Source: Liolophura sinensis (Eukaryota; Mollusca; Polyplacophora; Chitonida; Chitonidae). From it: a stretch of 64,000 nt of DNA. The position numbers were made by a program, and so were the translations under genes. Under the pieces are notes generated by a model. The model ran no database searches. It was given only the letters and a program-made list of their open reading frames with translations, and had not been told where the DNA came from. Each line of letters starts with the position of its first letter. Positions within the stretch are counted from its first letter, which is position 1. The stretch lies in NCBI RefSeq assembly GCF_032854445.1, contig NC_088297.1, positions 24,255,127 through 24,319,126 of the forward strand. Direction: 5' to 3'. This document shows, one piece after another, positions 15,201 through 30,200 of the stretch.

Positions 15201-18200
15201 TTACCCAGTCCTGTTAATTATCTCCCCTGTTTCAGTTGCCAAAAAGCGCCGTCTGTTTGTTGCCGAAAGTTGCTTCTTTCACTTAGCTTTATCCGGGAGA
15301 TGCCTATTCCGTTTGGGAGATGCTTATCTGGCGGACCTTTCTCTGGTTTGACATATACTTGCTTGGTTTAGGAGATGTTTTTTTTTTCCATTTGGGAGAT
15401 GCTCGTTTGGTTTGGAAGATGTTTGTTTCATTCGAGAGATGTTTGTTTGTTGGTTTGGAAGATGTTTGTTCCATTCGGGAGATGTTTGATTTGGGAGATG
15501 CTTGTTCGGTTTGGCAGATGCTTATTTGATTTGGCTGTAGAAGCCTTTTCGGTTTGGCAGATGCTTGTTTCGTTTGGATGATGCATATTTCATTTGGAAG
15601 ACGTATTTTTGGCGGTGTTTGCCTTCCATAGATTAGCACTCCAGCGCGGAACTATGACCATGGAGCCGCCCACCAATGCGGTAACAAGATAGCGTAAAAC
15701 ACCAATCAAATAAATAAAATTAATAAATCCAAGCATGTTTACGCATCATGTGCAGTATAAATCAGATTACAAGTTCTAAATGGCATGTCATTAGCGCCCT
15801 GGCATGCAGTGCGTCGTCATTCTGTCACGACGTATACTCCGCCTCAGTTCAGTAAAATGCCTTGCCTACAAGGTGTTTCCGGGGCTGTGTTCATGGTATT
15901 CATGGCTGTACTCATGAGTTATAAATAACACCCACTTCTCTCTACGTACCGTTTTCGTCTCAGGAATATCACAACAACAACAACGACGGCAACCAAAACA
16001 ACGAAACCGAGTACTCCTCCCACAATGGCTCCAGTCGTGGACGAGGATAAAGCTGCAGTGCTCTTGTCTGTGGTTCCTGTTGCTGATAACACAAAAAACG
16101 AAAAGCATGGGACAACAGGCGATAACTGATAGTAAGAGATCTGATTGATAAGGTATAAAAGTAAAGGCGGAATTATAGCATACAAAAGTGGGAATGAGAT
16201 GATGAAATCGAAACAGAAAACTGGGATGATGTGAGAACATATAGGGAAAGAACGATTATGAAAGTCAAGTTGGCCTTAAATGAACGCTTGGTTCCGCAAA
16301 CGGACATACCAGCTACACAAATCACAGTGAGAGCGGAGAAATCTACGAATTTCTTGTCCAAGGCAGGGTTTAAAAACGCATCTATTATGTCGTAGCAATT
16401 GAAGGACCAGTACCTCCAACCGGTAGGCAAAGGTCAGTTCATCATAAAGGACCTGGTATGGTAAGGCGGAGAATCGGCCCCGGTGCAAGAAACTGTGCAC
16501 CTTAAAGAGTGAAACAGACTACAGCTGCGATTGACAGCTGATGATACCTTCATGAAACCATATCTTTTCTCAGATCTGTTTCACTCCTCTTGATACATGG
16601 CATGAGTGCGAGTTATATAGCTCCAAATATTCACAGAGGAGAATCTATATCCGTGGAGGTTCGCGATGTATACGTCATGCAAACTAAAACTGGTAACCCA
16701 CTCCAGTCACGCTGAAATATCTTTTCGAAGGCGGGGGCTGGCGATGAATAACTGTATCACAACTGAAACCTATTGACAAATTCTCAAGTAACTAAATGTG
16801 TAATAACTTTCAGCTTTGTATTTCCGCTACATATTACACATAGGATGACAAGCAGAATTGCCACATGTTACATATTACACATAGGATGACAAGCAGAGTT
16901 GCCACAGGTTACATATTACATATAGGATGACAAGCAGAGTTGCCACATGTTACATATTACAAACAGGATGACAAGCAGAGTTGCCACAGGTAACATATTA
17001 CACATAGGATGACAAGCAGAGTTGCCATATGTTACATATTACACACAGGATGACAAGCAGAGTTGCCACAGGTTACATATTACACATAGGATGACAGGCA
17101 GAGTTGTCACATGTTACATATTACACATATGATGACAAGAAGAGTTGCCACATGTTACACATAGGATGACAAGCAGAGTTGCCACATGTTACATATTACA
17201 CATAGGATGACAAGTAGAGTTGCCACATGTTACATATTACACATACGATGACAAGTAGAGTTGCCACAGGTTACATATTGCACATAGGATGACAAGCAGA
17301 GTTGCCACATGTTACATATTACACATACGATGACAAGTAGAGTTGCCACAGGTTACATATTGCACATAGGATGACAAGCAGAGTTGCCACAGGTTACATA
17401 TTACACATACGATGACAAGTAGAGTTGCCACATGTTACATATTACACATACGATGACAAGTAGAGTTGCCACATGTTACATATTACACATAGGATGACAA
17501 GCAGAGTTGTCACATGTTACATATTACACATATGATGATAAGAAGAGTTGCCACATGTTACATATTCCACATAGGATGACAAGCAGAGTTGCCACATGTT
17601 ACATATTACACATAGGATGACAAGCAGAGTTGCCACATGTTACATATTACACATAAGATGACAAGTAGAGTTGCCACATGTTACATATTACACATAGGAT
17701 GACAAGCAGAGTTGCCACATGTTACATATTACACATAGGATGACAAGCAGAGTTGCCACATGTTACATATTACACATAGGATGACAAGCAGAGTTGCCAC
17801 ATGCTACATATTACACATATGATGACAAGAAGAGTTGCCACATGTTACATATTCCACATAGGATGACAAGCAGAGTTGCCACATGTTACATATTACACAT
17901 AGGATGACAAGTAGGGTTGCCACATGTTACATATTACACATAGGATGGCAAGCAGAGTTGCCACATGTTACATATTACACATAGGATGACAAGCAGAGTT
18001 GCCACATGTTACATATTACACATAGGATGACAAGTAGAGTTGCCACATGTTACATATTACACATAGGATGACAAGTAGAGTTGCCACATGTTACATATTA
18101 CACATAAGATGACAAGCAGTGTTGCCACATGTTATATATTACACATATGATGACAAGCAGAGTTGCCACATGTTACATATTACACATATGATGACAAGCA

Positions 18201-21200
18201 GAGTTGCCACATGTTACATATTACACATAGGATGACAAGCAGTGTTGCCACATGTTACATATTACACATAGGATGACAAGCAGTGTTGCCACATGTTACA
18301 TATTACACATAGGATGACAAGCAGTGTTGCCACATGTTACATATTACACAAAGGATGACAAGTAGAGTTGCCACATGTTACATATTACACATAGGATGAC
18401 AAGCAGTGTTGCCACATGTTACATATTACACATAGGATGACAAGCAGAGTTGCCACATGTTACATATTACACATAGGATGACAAGCAGAGTTGCCACATG
18501 TTACATATTACACATAGGATGACAAGCAGTGTTGCCACATGTTACATATTACACATAGGATGACAAGCAGAGTTGCCACATGTTACATATTACACATAGG
18601 ATGACAAGCAGAGTTGCCACATGTTACATATTACACATAGGATGACAAGCAGAGTTGCCACATGTTACACTTTAGGATACCATAACAATTATCCATTGTA
18701 GTTCATGATAATAATTATTTAACACAAGTTTGCCTATATTTCACAAAAGTGTGCTTCAAAAGTAAAAAAAAAGAACTAGTTAGACTCGAACTCATTCTCG
18801 ACGAGCTACGAGCTTGCCAATGTGACTTCGTTACTTCAATGCACTATGAAGGATGTCCAACAGACATTTCCAGAAGTACGGATTTTTAACTGATCACATT
18901 TTAGAGTTTATGTTTCCCATATAAAGACAAACTTTATCCAAAACGAAATTCTGACAACACATAAAAATCCATATGTGATCATTTCAGTAAAATTATTTTT
19001 CTGGTTAGCGTCGATCTTCATTCTTTACATTACAAACACATTGGCGTTGTGGATCGAGATTGCATTTTTAGTGGGTTATTACTAAGCAACCATCTATTTT
19101 ATGGCCATACAACTTTTACTGGCGCTTCGATCAAGTCTTAGGTTTTACTTCTGATTTGAAAATTTACAGAATTGTGCTGGTATTTTGAAATTTGCACTTT
19201 CACATCGTACCTCTCTGAGACCAATTCTCCGCCGTACCATACCAGGTCCTATGTTGCACGATAATTGGGTATTGTGATTGCAAGAGGACAAAAAGGGAGC
19301 ACAGTGACAGCATGACAAGATGACGTTGTGATAATGTAACAATATAGAGATAGTCGTGGGTTTCCCCCGGGCTCTGTCCGCTTTCCTCCCGTCCTATTTT
19401 GTCGCCATCGAATAAGTGAAATATTCTCGAGTACGGGGTAAAACACCGATCAAATAAAGAAATACTTCTAAAATAAAAAAATAAGGAAACTTTACTAAGA
19501 TGAAAACATTATGGCGAAATGATAATGATAATCTAAAGCACAAGGGCGACATGGCAACATGCAGGAGTGCAAATCGGTGCTAGTTGCTCAGCTTCGACGA
19601 AAGTTTTACAAAAGTTCATGACTCGGATTTTTCTCCGAAAAAGACGTCAAATTATGGAGATAAAACGTTCAAGGCGTAAACCTAATGAGTAACATTTCAG
19701 CGAAAATTTTTACGAGGTTGCAAAAATTTGGAAACGACAATCTTTATTTCTTTGTAAAACTGCTCTTTTTTATTTGCAGCGGAAACCCTTCCGGCACTCC
19801 AGTTTTCCCCGGTCTTAAACCATACCACTGCCAAAAATATTTAATAACTGTTCTTAAACACGAATCCTAGAAATAAATAAAGATAAATAAAAACACTGTA
19901 TATAGAGTAGAGGAGCTTCAGTAGGTTATTGTTAAGTACCTTAACGTTATTTTCAACTCTTACCTTCCTTACTGTCGTTTACTCTCGATGCTCAGGTTTC
20001 ACGAAAAGCCCGAATGATAACGCGAGAGTGTCCAACAGCGCATGTGTAGTAATGATGCTAAAGACATGGGCGTGTTGTATATGTCGTATATGATCGTTAT
20101 TAGAATCATTTTACTGTGATGGTTCTTGTGTGTTTTGTAATCCTATCATTTCGTAGAAACTAAAGAAAATGTATCGCATTTCGTGCCACTTACATTGGTC
20201 AGAGAAATGTGTTCCCTTCACCAGTTTTAAACAATGAAATTGATATTTTACCTTTTTCACAGTCCTGTCCAGTATAGCCGGGGTTACACTGTTCTGTACA
20301 GGTCCCAGCCGTCTTGTCACAGATGTCTGATTTTCTGTTCGGACAGGTGCATGTATCCTCACATGTGGGTCCGTATTTCCCGACAGGACACGTGACAGGT
20401 TGACAGTCTTGTCCGGTATAGCCAGGGTTACACTGTTCTGTACAGGTCCCAGTCGTCTTGTCACAGATGGCTGATTTTCTGTTCGGACAGGTGCATGTAT
20501 CATCACATGTGGGTCCGTATTTCCCGACAGGACAAGTGGCAAGTTGACACTGTGGTCCAGTATAGCCGTTGTTACACTGCCCTGTGCATGTCCCACCATA
20601 CTTCATACATATGTTTGTTTGTCTGTTCGGACAATTACAGTCGTTTTGACATTTGGAGCCGTATTTCCCGACAGTACAAGTGACGGATTGACAGTTTGGA
20701 ACAGCATAGCCGTTGTTACACTGCCCTGTGCATGTCCCACCATTCTTCATACATATGTTTGTTTGTCTGTTTGGACAATTACAGTTGTACTGACACATGG
20801 GGCCGTATTTCCCGACAGGACAAGTGGCGGGTTGACAGTCTGGTCCAGTATAGCCGGGGTTACACTGCCCTGTGCATGTCCCACCATTCTTCATACATAT
20901 GTTTGTTTGTCTGTTTGGACAATTACAGTCGTACTGACACGTGGGGCCGTATTTCCCGACAGGACAAGTGGCGGGTTGACAGTCTGGTCCAGTATAGCCG
21001 GGGTTACACTGCCCTGTGCATGTCCCACCATTCGTCATACATATGTTTGTTTGTCTGTTTGGACAATTACAGTCGTACTGACATGTGGGGCCGAATTTAC
21101 CATCGTCACAAGACTCTGAAACAGATCAATACAGAACATAGTCCTATAATTCTTAAATATACAATTACAGTCGTACTGAAACGTGGGGCCGTATTTGCTA

Positions 21201-24200
21201 TCGTCACAAGACTCTGAAACAGATCAATACAAAACATGGTCCTTTAATTCCTAAACATAAACGCTGAATGTTGACAGCCGCATGAAAATTGCTGATGTGG
21301 AGGATAGCTCCAGAGTAGACAACAGATTTGAAACAGAGGATATGCGATGGCTTATCATGTTAGTATAAACATACATAATAACATAAGACTTATAGCATAG
21401 ATTCAACCAGAGCAACAACGGCAACGGCCTATTGTAAATTTACATTTATTTAAAATTGTCTAAATTCATTTAAATGCTTAAGTAACAGCAAGTTACAGGC
21501 TCCTTGTCACCATGGCTGAAAACAGAATTAAGTTTAAAAATGCAGTGATGAATGTACCACTTATGATCAGTTTTGTTCAGATATGTGACTCAACGTGTCC
21601 ACATGATATAAAGGATATAAAGTCACACCGAGTCTGTGATCAGGATATTACCCAACAGCGAGCGAAAATATTGTAATGGCGTGCAAATCGTGGGAAGAAC
21701 GTGCGACTGTTCGCAGAGGTCGTTGATGATCACCAGAGCAAAATCAGTCACCACAAGGCCGAGGGTTATATTCATAGCGTCTGATCGGTGATTACAAATC
21801 GAAGGTTTGATCGCACTTCCAGTCGTGATTAGGGTCACGAAGATTAGTTGTCCAACTGGTCGTGCCACCCGACGACTGGCTGTGATCGATCGGTCCCCAC
21901 GATTGATTGTACGATCGGTCACCATGGTTAATTGTGCGATCGGTCACCATGATTGATTGTACGATCGGTCACCATGATTGACTGTACGATCGGTCACCAT
22001 GATTGATTGTGCGATCGGTCACCATGATTGATTGTACGATCGGTCACCATGATTGATTGTGCGATCGGTCGCCAATCGCTAGTACTGGTCATACGATTAC
22101 CTAGTAGCCATCGATACAGTTGTTGTTGGTGATCGCCCGACCACGCCTACCACCAGTCGTACGATCACCTATCACCTGTATAAAATACATCGTAGGAAAC
22201 ACTGGCGATTGGTCGTAAATCGGCCAAATCGGCACCAATCGCACGATACAGAAATCGTATGAGCCATTTTGTTTGAGGCTTTACCTAACCACGCGTAGGG
22301 CCTATTCCCCGAGATGCATGCAATCGTCTTGAACAATTGGACAAAGGTTACTATAGACCGAAAAACATTTTAGGTTCCTGTGTGTTTTTGAACGACATAA
22401 TCAGTGACCAGAATGGAAAACCAGGGTAAGTTCAATAAAGAAGTATGTTGATACTCAAAATAAAAGTACATCAATATGGATGTAGTTATACACTGGTGAA
22501 CGAGAGAAAAGATAGTAAGGACGTCATTATTGGGTGCTGAATCAGATAGGGACGTACCACAAGTACTTTCTATAGTGTGGTCTACATCATGTGCCATGAT
22601 ATGATGTAGTTATAAGATGGTGACCCATAGTAGCCACAATATGGACATAGTTATAAGCTGGCGACAAATAACAGCCACCATATGGTTGTAGTTATAGCCG
22701 CGCTGCAGACGTTCTTATAAGCTGGTGACTCATAGCAGCCACGATATGAACGTGGTTATAGGCTTGTGACCCATGGCAGCCAAGATGTGCACATACCTAT
22801 AAAGTGGTGACCCATAGTAGCCACGATATGAACATAGTTATAGGCCTGTGACCCATAGCAGCCACGATGTGGACGTGGTTCTAAGGTAGCGGCACACTGT
22901 AGATGTAGTTCTCAGGTGATAACCCATAGCGGCCACGATGAGGACGTAGCCATAGGCTATAGCAGCCACAGTATAGACGCATTTATAGGCTAGTCACCCT
23001 TGGTGGTCACGATGTGAACGTGACTATAAGGTGGACGTAGTTATATGGTAACATGTGACCCATAGCAGCCACAGTGTGGAAGTAGTTATAGGCTGGTCAC
23101 CCATATCAGCCACTATATAGATGAAGATTATAAGGAGGTCAGCCAAGCATTCAGGTGCACTTTTGGCTCTTCTAGGCCAGACATACCACGTGACTCTCAA
23201 ATTCTCGTTTACAGCCTATCCTCCAATTTTACAAATCTCGCGTGATAATGAGTGAAAAACAGATAGTGCAACGATCTCCAGGCAGGGTAGCTACAATGTG
23301 AGCGTTGTTACAGAATGGTGAAAAGGAATAATCACCTTATGGACTGAACAGATTCATACAGTGGAGAATCAAAAGAACGATGGTACAAAGGTACCATCTT
23401 ATGGGTTTAATTATAGAATGGTATAGAATTTTAGAAGAACAGCCACAATATGGGCGAAGTTACAGAGTGGTGAACAAAAGCAGGCATCGCAGAGAATTAG
23501 AGTGCTACACCAAAGCAGGTATTCCACGGAGGTTATTTTAGAGTGGTGAACTAAAGCAGGCATGATACAGAGGTTATTATTGAGTGGTGAACAAAAGCAG
23601 GCATGATACAGAGGTTATTATTGAGGAGTGAACCAAAGCAGACATGATACAGAGGTTATTATAGGGTGGTGAACCAAAGCTGACTTGATACAGAGGTTAT
23701 TATAAAATGGTGAACCAAAGCAGGCATGATACAGAGGTTATTATTGAGTGGTGAACAAAAGCAGGCATGATACAGAGGTTATTATAGGGTGGTGAACCAA
23801 AGCTGACATGATACAGAGGTTATTATAAAGTGGTGAACCAAAGCAGGCATGATACAGAGGTTATTATTGAGTGGTGAACAAAAGCAGGCATGATACAGAG
23901 GTTATTATTGAGTGGTGAACCAAAGCTGGCATGTTACAGAGGTTATTTTAAAGTGGTGAACAAAAGCAGGCATGATACAGAGGTTATTATTGAGTGGTGA
24001 ACCAAAGCTGGCATGTTACAGAGGTTATTTTAGAGTGGTGAACAAAAGCAGGCGTGATACAGAGGTTATTATAGAGTGGTGAACCAAAGCAGGCATGATA
24101 CAGAGGTTATTATAGGGTGGTGAACCAAAGCTGGCATGATACAGAGGTTATTACAAAGTGGTGAACCAAAGCAGGCATGATACAGAGGTTATTATTGAGT

Positions 24201-27200
24201 GGTGAACAAAAGCAGGCATGATACAGAGGTTATTATTGAGTGGTGAACCAAATCTGGCATGTTACAGAGGTTATTTTAGAGTGGTGAACAAAAGCAGGCA
24301 TGATACAGAGGTTATTATTGAGTGGTGAACCAAAGCTGGCATGTTACAGAGGTTATTTTAGAGTGGTGAACAAAAGCAGGCATGATACAGAGGTTATTAT
24401 TGAGTGGTGAACAAAAGCAGGCATGATACAGAGGTTATTACTGAGTGGTGAACCAAAGCTGGCATGCTACAGAGGTTATTTTAGAGTGGTGAACAAAAGC
24501 AGGCATGATACAGAGGTTATTATTGAGTGGTGAACCAAAGCTGGCATGTTACAGAGGTTATTAAAGAGTGGTGAACCAAAGCTGACATGATACAGAGGTT
24601 ATTATAGAGTGGTGAACCAAAGCAGGCATGATACAGAGGTTATTATTGAGTGGTGAACAAAAGCAGGCATGATACAGAGGTTATTATTGAGGAGTGAACC
24701 AAAGCAGACATGATAAGGAGGTTATTATAGGGTGGTGAACCAAAGCTGGCATGTTACAGAGGTTATTATAAAGTGGTGAACCAAAGCAGGCATGATACAG
24801 AGGTTATTATTGAGTGGTGAACAAAAGCAGGCATGATACAGAGGTTATTATTGAGGAGTGAACCAAAGCAGACATGATACAGAGGTTATTATAGGGTGGT
24901 GAACCAAAGCTGATATGATACAGAGGTTATTATAAAGTGGTGAACCAAAGCAGGCATGATAAAGAGGTTATTATTGAGTGGTGAACCAAAGCAGGCATGA
25001 TACAGAGGTTATTATAGAGTGGTGAACCAAAGCTGACATGATACAGGGGATATTACACAGTGGTGAACCAAAGCAGGCATGATACAGAGGCTATTATTGA
25101 GTGGTGAACCAAAGCTGGCATGATACAGAGGTTATTATAGAGTGGTGAACCAAAGCTGACATGATACAGAGGTTATTATAAAGTGGTGAACCAAAGCAGG
25201 CATGATACAGAGGTTATTATTGAGTGGTGAACAAAAGCAGGCATGATACAGAGGTTATTATTGAGGAGTGAACCAAAGCAGACATGATACAGAGGTTATT
25301 ATAGGGTGGTGAACCACAGCAGGCATGTTACAGAGGTTGTTATAGAGTGGAGAACCAAACCAGGCATGATACAGAGGTTATTATTGAGTGGTAAACCAAA
25401 GCAGGCATGATACAGAGGTTATTATAGAGTGGTGAACCAAAGCTGACATGATACAGAGGTTATTATAGGGTGGTGAACCAAAGCTGACATGATACAGAGG
25501 TTATTATTGAGTGGTGAACAAAAGCAGGCATGGTACAGAGGTTATTATAGAGTGGTGAACCAAAGCTGGCATGTTACAGAGGTTATTATAGAGTGGTGAA
25601 CAAAAGCAGGCATGATGCAGAGGTTATTACTGAGTGGTGAACAAAAGCAGGCATGGTACAGAGGTTATTATAGAGTGGTGAACAAAAGCAGGCATGATGC
25701 AGAGGTTATTATTGAGTGGTGAACAAAAGCAGGCATGGTACAGAGGTTATTATAGAGTGGTGAACCAAAGCAGGCATGATACAGAGGTTATTATTGAGTG
25801 GTGAACCAAAGCAGGCATGATACAGAGGTTATTATAGAGTGGTGAACCAAAGCAGGCATGATACAGAGGTTATTATAGAGTGGTGAACCAAAGCAGGCAT
25901 GATACAGAGGTTATTATAGAGTGGTGAACCAAAGCAGGCATGATACAGAGGTTATTATAGGGTGGTGAACCAAAGCAGGCATGATACAGAGGTTATTATA
26001 GAGTGGTGAACCAAAGCAGGCATGATACAGAGGTTATTATAGAGTGGTGAACCAAATCTGGCATGATACAGAGGTTATTATAGAGTGGTGTACCAAAGCT
26101 GACATGATACAGAGGTTATTATAGGGTGGTGAACCAAAGCAGGCATGATACAGAGGTTATTATAGAGTGGTGAACCAAAGCTGGCATGATACAGAGGTTA
26201 TTATAGAGTGGTGAACCAAAGCAGGCATGATACAGAGGTTATTATTGAGTGGTGAACCAAAGCTGGCATGATACAGAGGTTATTATAGAGTGGTGAACCA
26301 AAGCTGGCATGATACAGAGGTTATTATAGAGTGGTCAGCCAAAGCAGGCATGATACAGAGGTTATTATTGAGTGGTGAACCAAAGCTGGCATGATACAGA
26401 GGTTATTATAGAGTGGTGAACCAAAGCTGACATGATACAGGGGATATTACACAGTGGTGAACCAAAGCAGGCATGTCACACGGGTTATTACAGACAGGTT
26501 AACCAAAGCAGGCTAAAGTGTTAATTTAGTTTGGAATCATTATAGACCGGTGATATCTAATAAATTTCCATTAACAGCATATTTTTACACAGTTCTGCTT
26601 GTGCCGAGACAGGTTGGTACTATATGGAATAAAAGTTAGAATGGAACCCTAATTGAAGTAAATTGAGAAAAGGTGGAATTTGATCGGTGACGTGAAACAC
26701 CTTTTGCTATTCTTCCCCTCCCTCTCACCCAATTGTTATATCAGTTTCCCAATCTTACCTATAGGCGACAAACAGATTTGGCCCTCCCACTCGTCATCCC
26801 AGCTTCCCAATCTTACATGAAGGTGTCTGACAGGTTCTCCCCACCCACCCGCCATCACATTCTCACAATATTACCTGTAGGTGTCTGACATGTTCTCCCT
26901 TATACCCGTCATCACATTTCCCCAATTTTAGCTGTATGTGTCTGACAGGTTTTCCCAAACCTCCCGCCACCACATCTTTACAATATTACCTGTAGGTGAC
27001 AGACAGATTTGCCGATCCCAGCCGTCATCCCAGCTTCCCAATCATACCTGCAGCTGTCTGACAGGCTCTCACCACCCACCCGTTATCACAGCTTTCCAAT
27101 TTTACCTGTAGGTGTCTGACAGGTTTTCCCACTCACCCGTCATCACAGCTTCCCTTTTTGACAAAGGGCTGAAATGTTATTTACGTGGCTTAATGGGGGA

Positions 27201-30200
27201 TATTTACATAATACAATGTGATCGTCCATGCCAATGACCCTGATTATTTGGCATTACGATTGGTTCAACTGGACCATGTGATTGGTCCGAGAACAAAGGT
27301 AGCAATCTGTGCGAGTGTGATGAAGCCTTGATAGTAATCTGTGCAGATTTTTTAGCCTATATATCGCAATTAAGTTTTTAAACACATGATGTATCTCAAC
27401 CAAGTGTTATACTCAACAAAACTTCCATGTATCAGTCGTTGGAGGAAAAATATTACTTTAAAAATCCTAAAATTTGTTACCGTATGTTTGATACTGCACA
27501 ACTTATCACGATGACATCTGATCAATTACCGTTACCTCTAGGCAGCCCGTAGACATCAGTATTGTTGGCGCTAGGCACCAACTAGCACAATCTTAGCGCT
27601 AGCCCTGACAGGCTAGCCCTAACACTTTGCTATGCTTTGCCCTGGCGGAAGGTGAGATCGTAATGAAGCGTTCATTTGGTTTGGCTCTTGAAACCCGAAG
27701 ATAAACATCAGTACCTCGGCTTAACGTTTTCCTCCAAGGGCATGTTAGACCTTTCAGGGCTAGCCCAAGGATTGTACTTGGCACATACCTGCATGTACAT
27801 GTACAAGCACCATATCGGGAATACCACATCACTATCCCTGTAACACCCCTGTGCTACATCACAACATATAGTTTCTAAATGACATCAACCCATTTTTTAA
27901 CCAAGCGTCAATATGGGCACCACTGAAAGAGAGTCCCGAGTTACTCGAGTCACCAGTGGAACAATATTTAGGCGTTTGGAATACTGTGCAATATCATTAA
28001 CTTATCAAATATCTTCCAAACCTTTCTTTCATCTTTTAGCCACTCACACAATGAAACATTATATATAGCCAAAAAAACCTTGTCTGTTACGATTTTAATA
28101 TTTGATACTTGCTTTTAAATAGCCCTATAATATTCACCACGGGGCCTTCGTGGCTCAGTTGGTTAGCACTCTAGCGCAGCGTAATGACCCAGAAGCCTCT
28201 CACCAATGCTATCGCTGTGAGTTCATGCTGGCTTTCTCTCCGGCTGTACGTGGGAAGGTGTTCCAGCAACCTGCGGATGGTCGTGAGTTTCCCCCGAGCT
28301 CTGCCCAGTTTCCACATAATGCTGGTGGCCGTCGTATAAGTGAAATATTCTTGAGTACGTAGTAAAACACCAATCAAATAAATAAATACATATTCACCCT
28401 GCCGCCAATAAAAATCAGCCGCGCATAATAAAAACTCCTCAAATGAAAACCTAAGCCTCTTTTCTTAGGTGCCTAGAATTCCTAATCAAGGACTTTTTAA
28501 TTAGCTAGCTGCCATATGCACTACTAGCGATATGCTAGTAGTGTAACGCCGAACGCCGATTTCCATCTCAAGCCGGCGATTCCTCAAAGCATGTGCTCGC
28601 CATTACTTACACTGGCGTCATTGCTTACACTAAGTCAAACGTTTGCACGGGGTGACCATTTGTTGTGCGCATGGTACTTAGGCGATTGGGACATTTTTGG
28701 TTCCTTCTATCACAATAAAATCACTACTCTTCACAACTGACTTTGGCAGGTCAAACGTTTCTGCACGTGTTAAATAGGAATCTAACAGACAGAATGTCTA
28801 TAGCTCAGCCAACTTTATCAAAAATTCCAAGTTCGAGGAGGACTTCGGTTCTGGCAAGTAAGGATTCAGTTGGAATTTGGATCACAGATGTGTGTTTCGG
28901 TGTCGAGTCTAACAGACTCTATCATGAACGACATGACCATGTGCAGTGGGTTTCAGTAGAAAGATGTTGCACTATCGGTAGAATCGCAAGTGATTCGGGC
29001 TGTGGATTGTCAGACAGGACAATAGTAAAGAAACTGAATCCCCTAGACAGATTGTTCGGGATGTGTAGCAATAATGTTTAGAGTAGAACAATTATTATAT
29101 TTTGAAAGCCGACATGAACAATATTATATTACATTATAAAGCAGATCGAAGAGTATTGTAGATACCAATGTCATTTGCTATCAAATGAATCCGACGTCAC
29201 TTAAAAATGAACAGAAATTTTGGCATCTTCACTACAGGTAGCTGTTGACCAATAAATTAGGGGTAATAAACTGAAACAGTTCGTGAGAGTTAAATTTCCA
29301 TCAATAAACGCAGCAAATTGTGTGTAAGGAGACAGACATGAACTGGCAATGCCTTTTATTTACCTTTTGTTTGACAGTTTTGGCCGGTATAGCCGGGACT
29401 GCACTCTCCTGTACACAAAGCACTCGTCTTGTCACAGATCGTTGATTGTCTGTTCGGACAGTCACAGTTGTGCTGACATCTGTCTCCGTATTTACCATCA
29501 GGACACGGCCCTATAACAGCTAAAAAGCAATACATACTGAATTCTACAAATGTAAATCTTCCAAGACCAAATTATAGCATTCAGTGTGAACAGGAATATT
29601 AATTCTTGCATGTCTCTTTCATTCAAAGTCAATGCAAACAGAAAGACTAATTATCATTTTCTTTGATCACGAGACTCCTTTTTAGGTTTACCAACAATAT
29701 CTTCTCGTGAATATAATCTGGCCTTAATTAAAATACTTTGTTACCATATTGATAACAATGGGTGAGGACTTCAAGACGTGGGCCAACAAAAAGAAAAACT
29801 GTACCCTGGAAATGCCACTAGAGCCGAGACAACGTAAGCTGGAGTTCATCAACTTAATGAATATCTAAATAATATTTTCTGCAAAATACGAATTAGGTAT
29901 GTAAGGTCAACATGGAGAACCATATCATCCAGCATAGTGATACAAAGGTATCTCAGGCAGATTTATACTAAAAACGTTTCCTCACTGAAGTAAGCAATCT
30001 ATAAACTTTGTACAGATCAATGTTAACAGCTTTGACTGTCACAGAAATGTGTCAAAATAAAGTTTGTTAGGCGCGAATGCTTTTAACTTCTAGTTTCCGA
30101 AAACTGCAATCAGGTAATCTCTCTATTTTTGCTGTTAATGTTTACTTCAATTCTAATGTTGCTTTCACTAAACTTAAATCTGTTGGGGTTTTCTTTGTTT

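Noticed and set aside
20544-21217. Plus-strand open frames of 173 and 191 codons
   Set aside because: They are antisense shadows of the minus-strand EGF exon. Their periodic composition mirrors the 144-base module, and the minus frame has the conserved cysteines.
7945-26515. Arrays of regularly spaced direct repeats resembling CRISPR
   Set aside because: Units are contiguous with no unique spacers, there are no cas genes, and the context is a eukaryotic gene's introns.
28743-29081. 112-codon plus frame
   Set aside because: Non-repetitive, but with no recognised domain, no splice or promoter context, and opposite to the host gene. Left as unexplained.
29301-29498. 65-codon minus frame starting MVNTETDVS
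   Set aside because: Wrong frame over RPTP exon 4; the EGF cysteines appear in a different frame that agrees in phase with the neighbouring exons.
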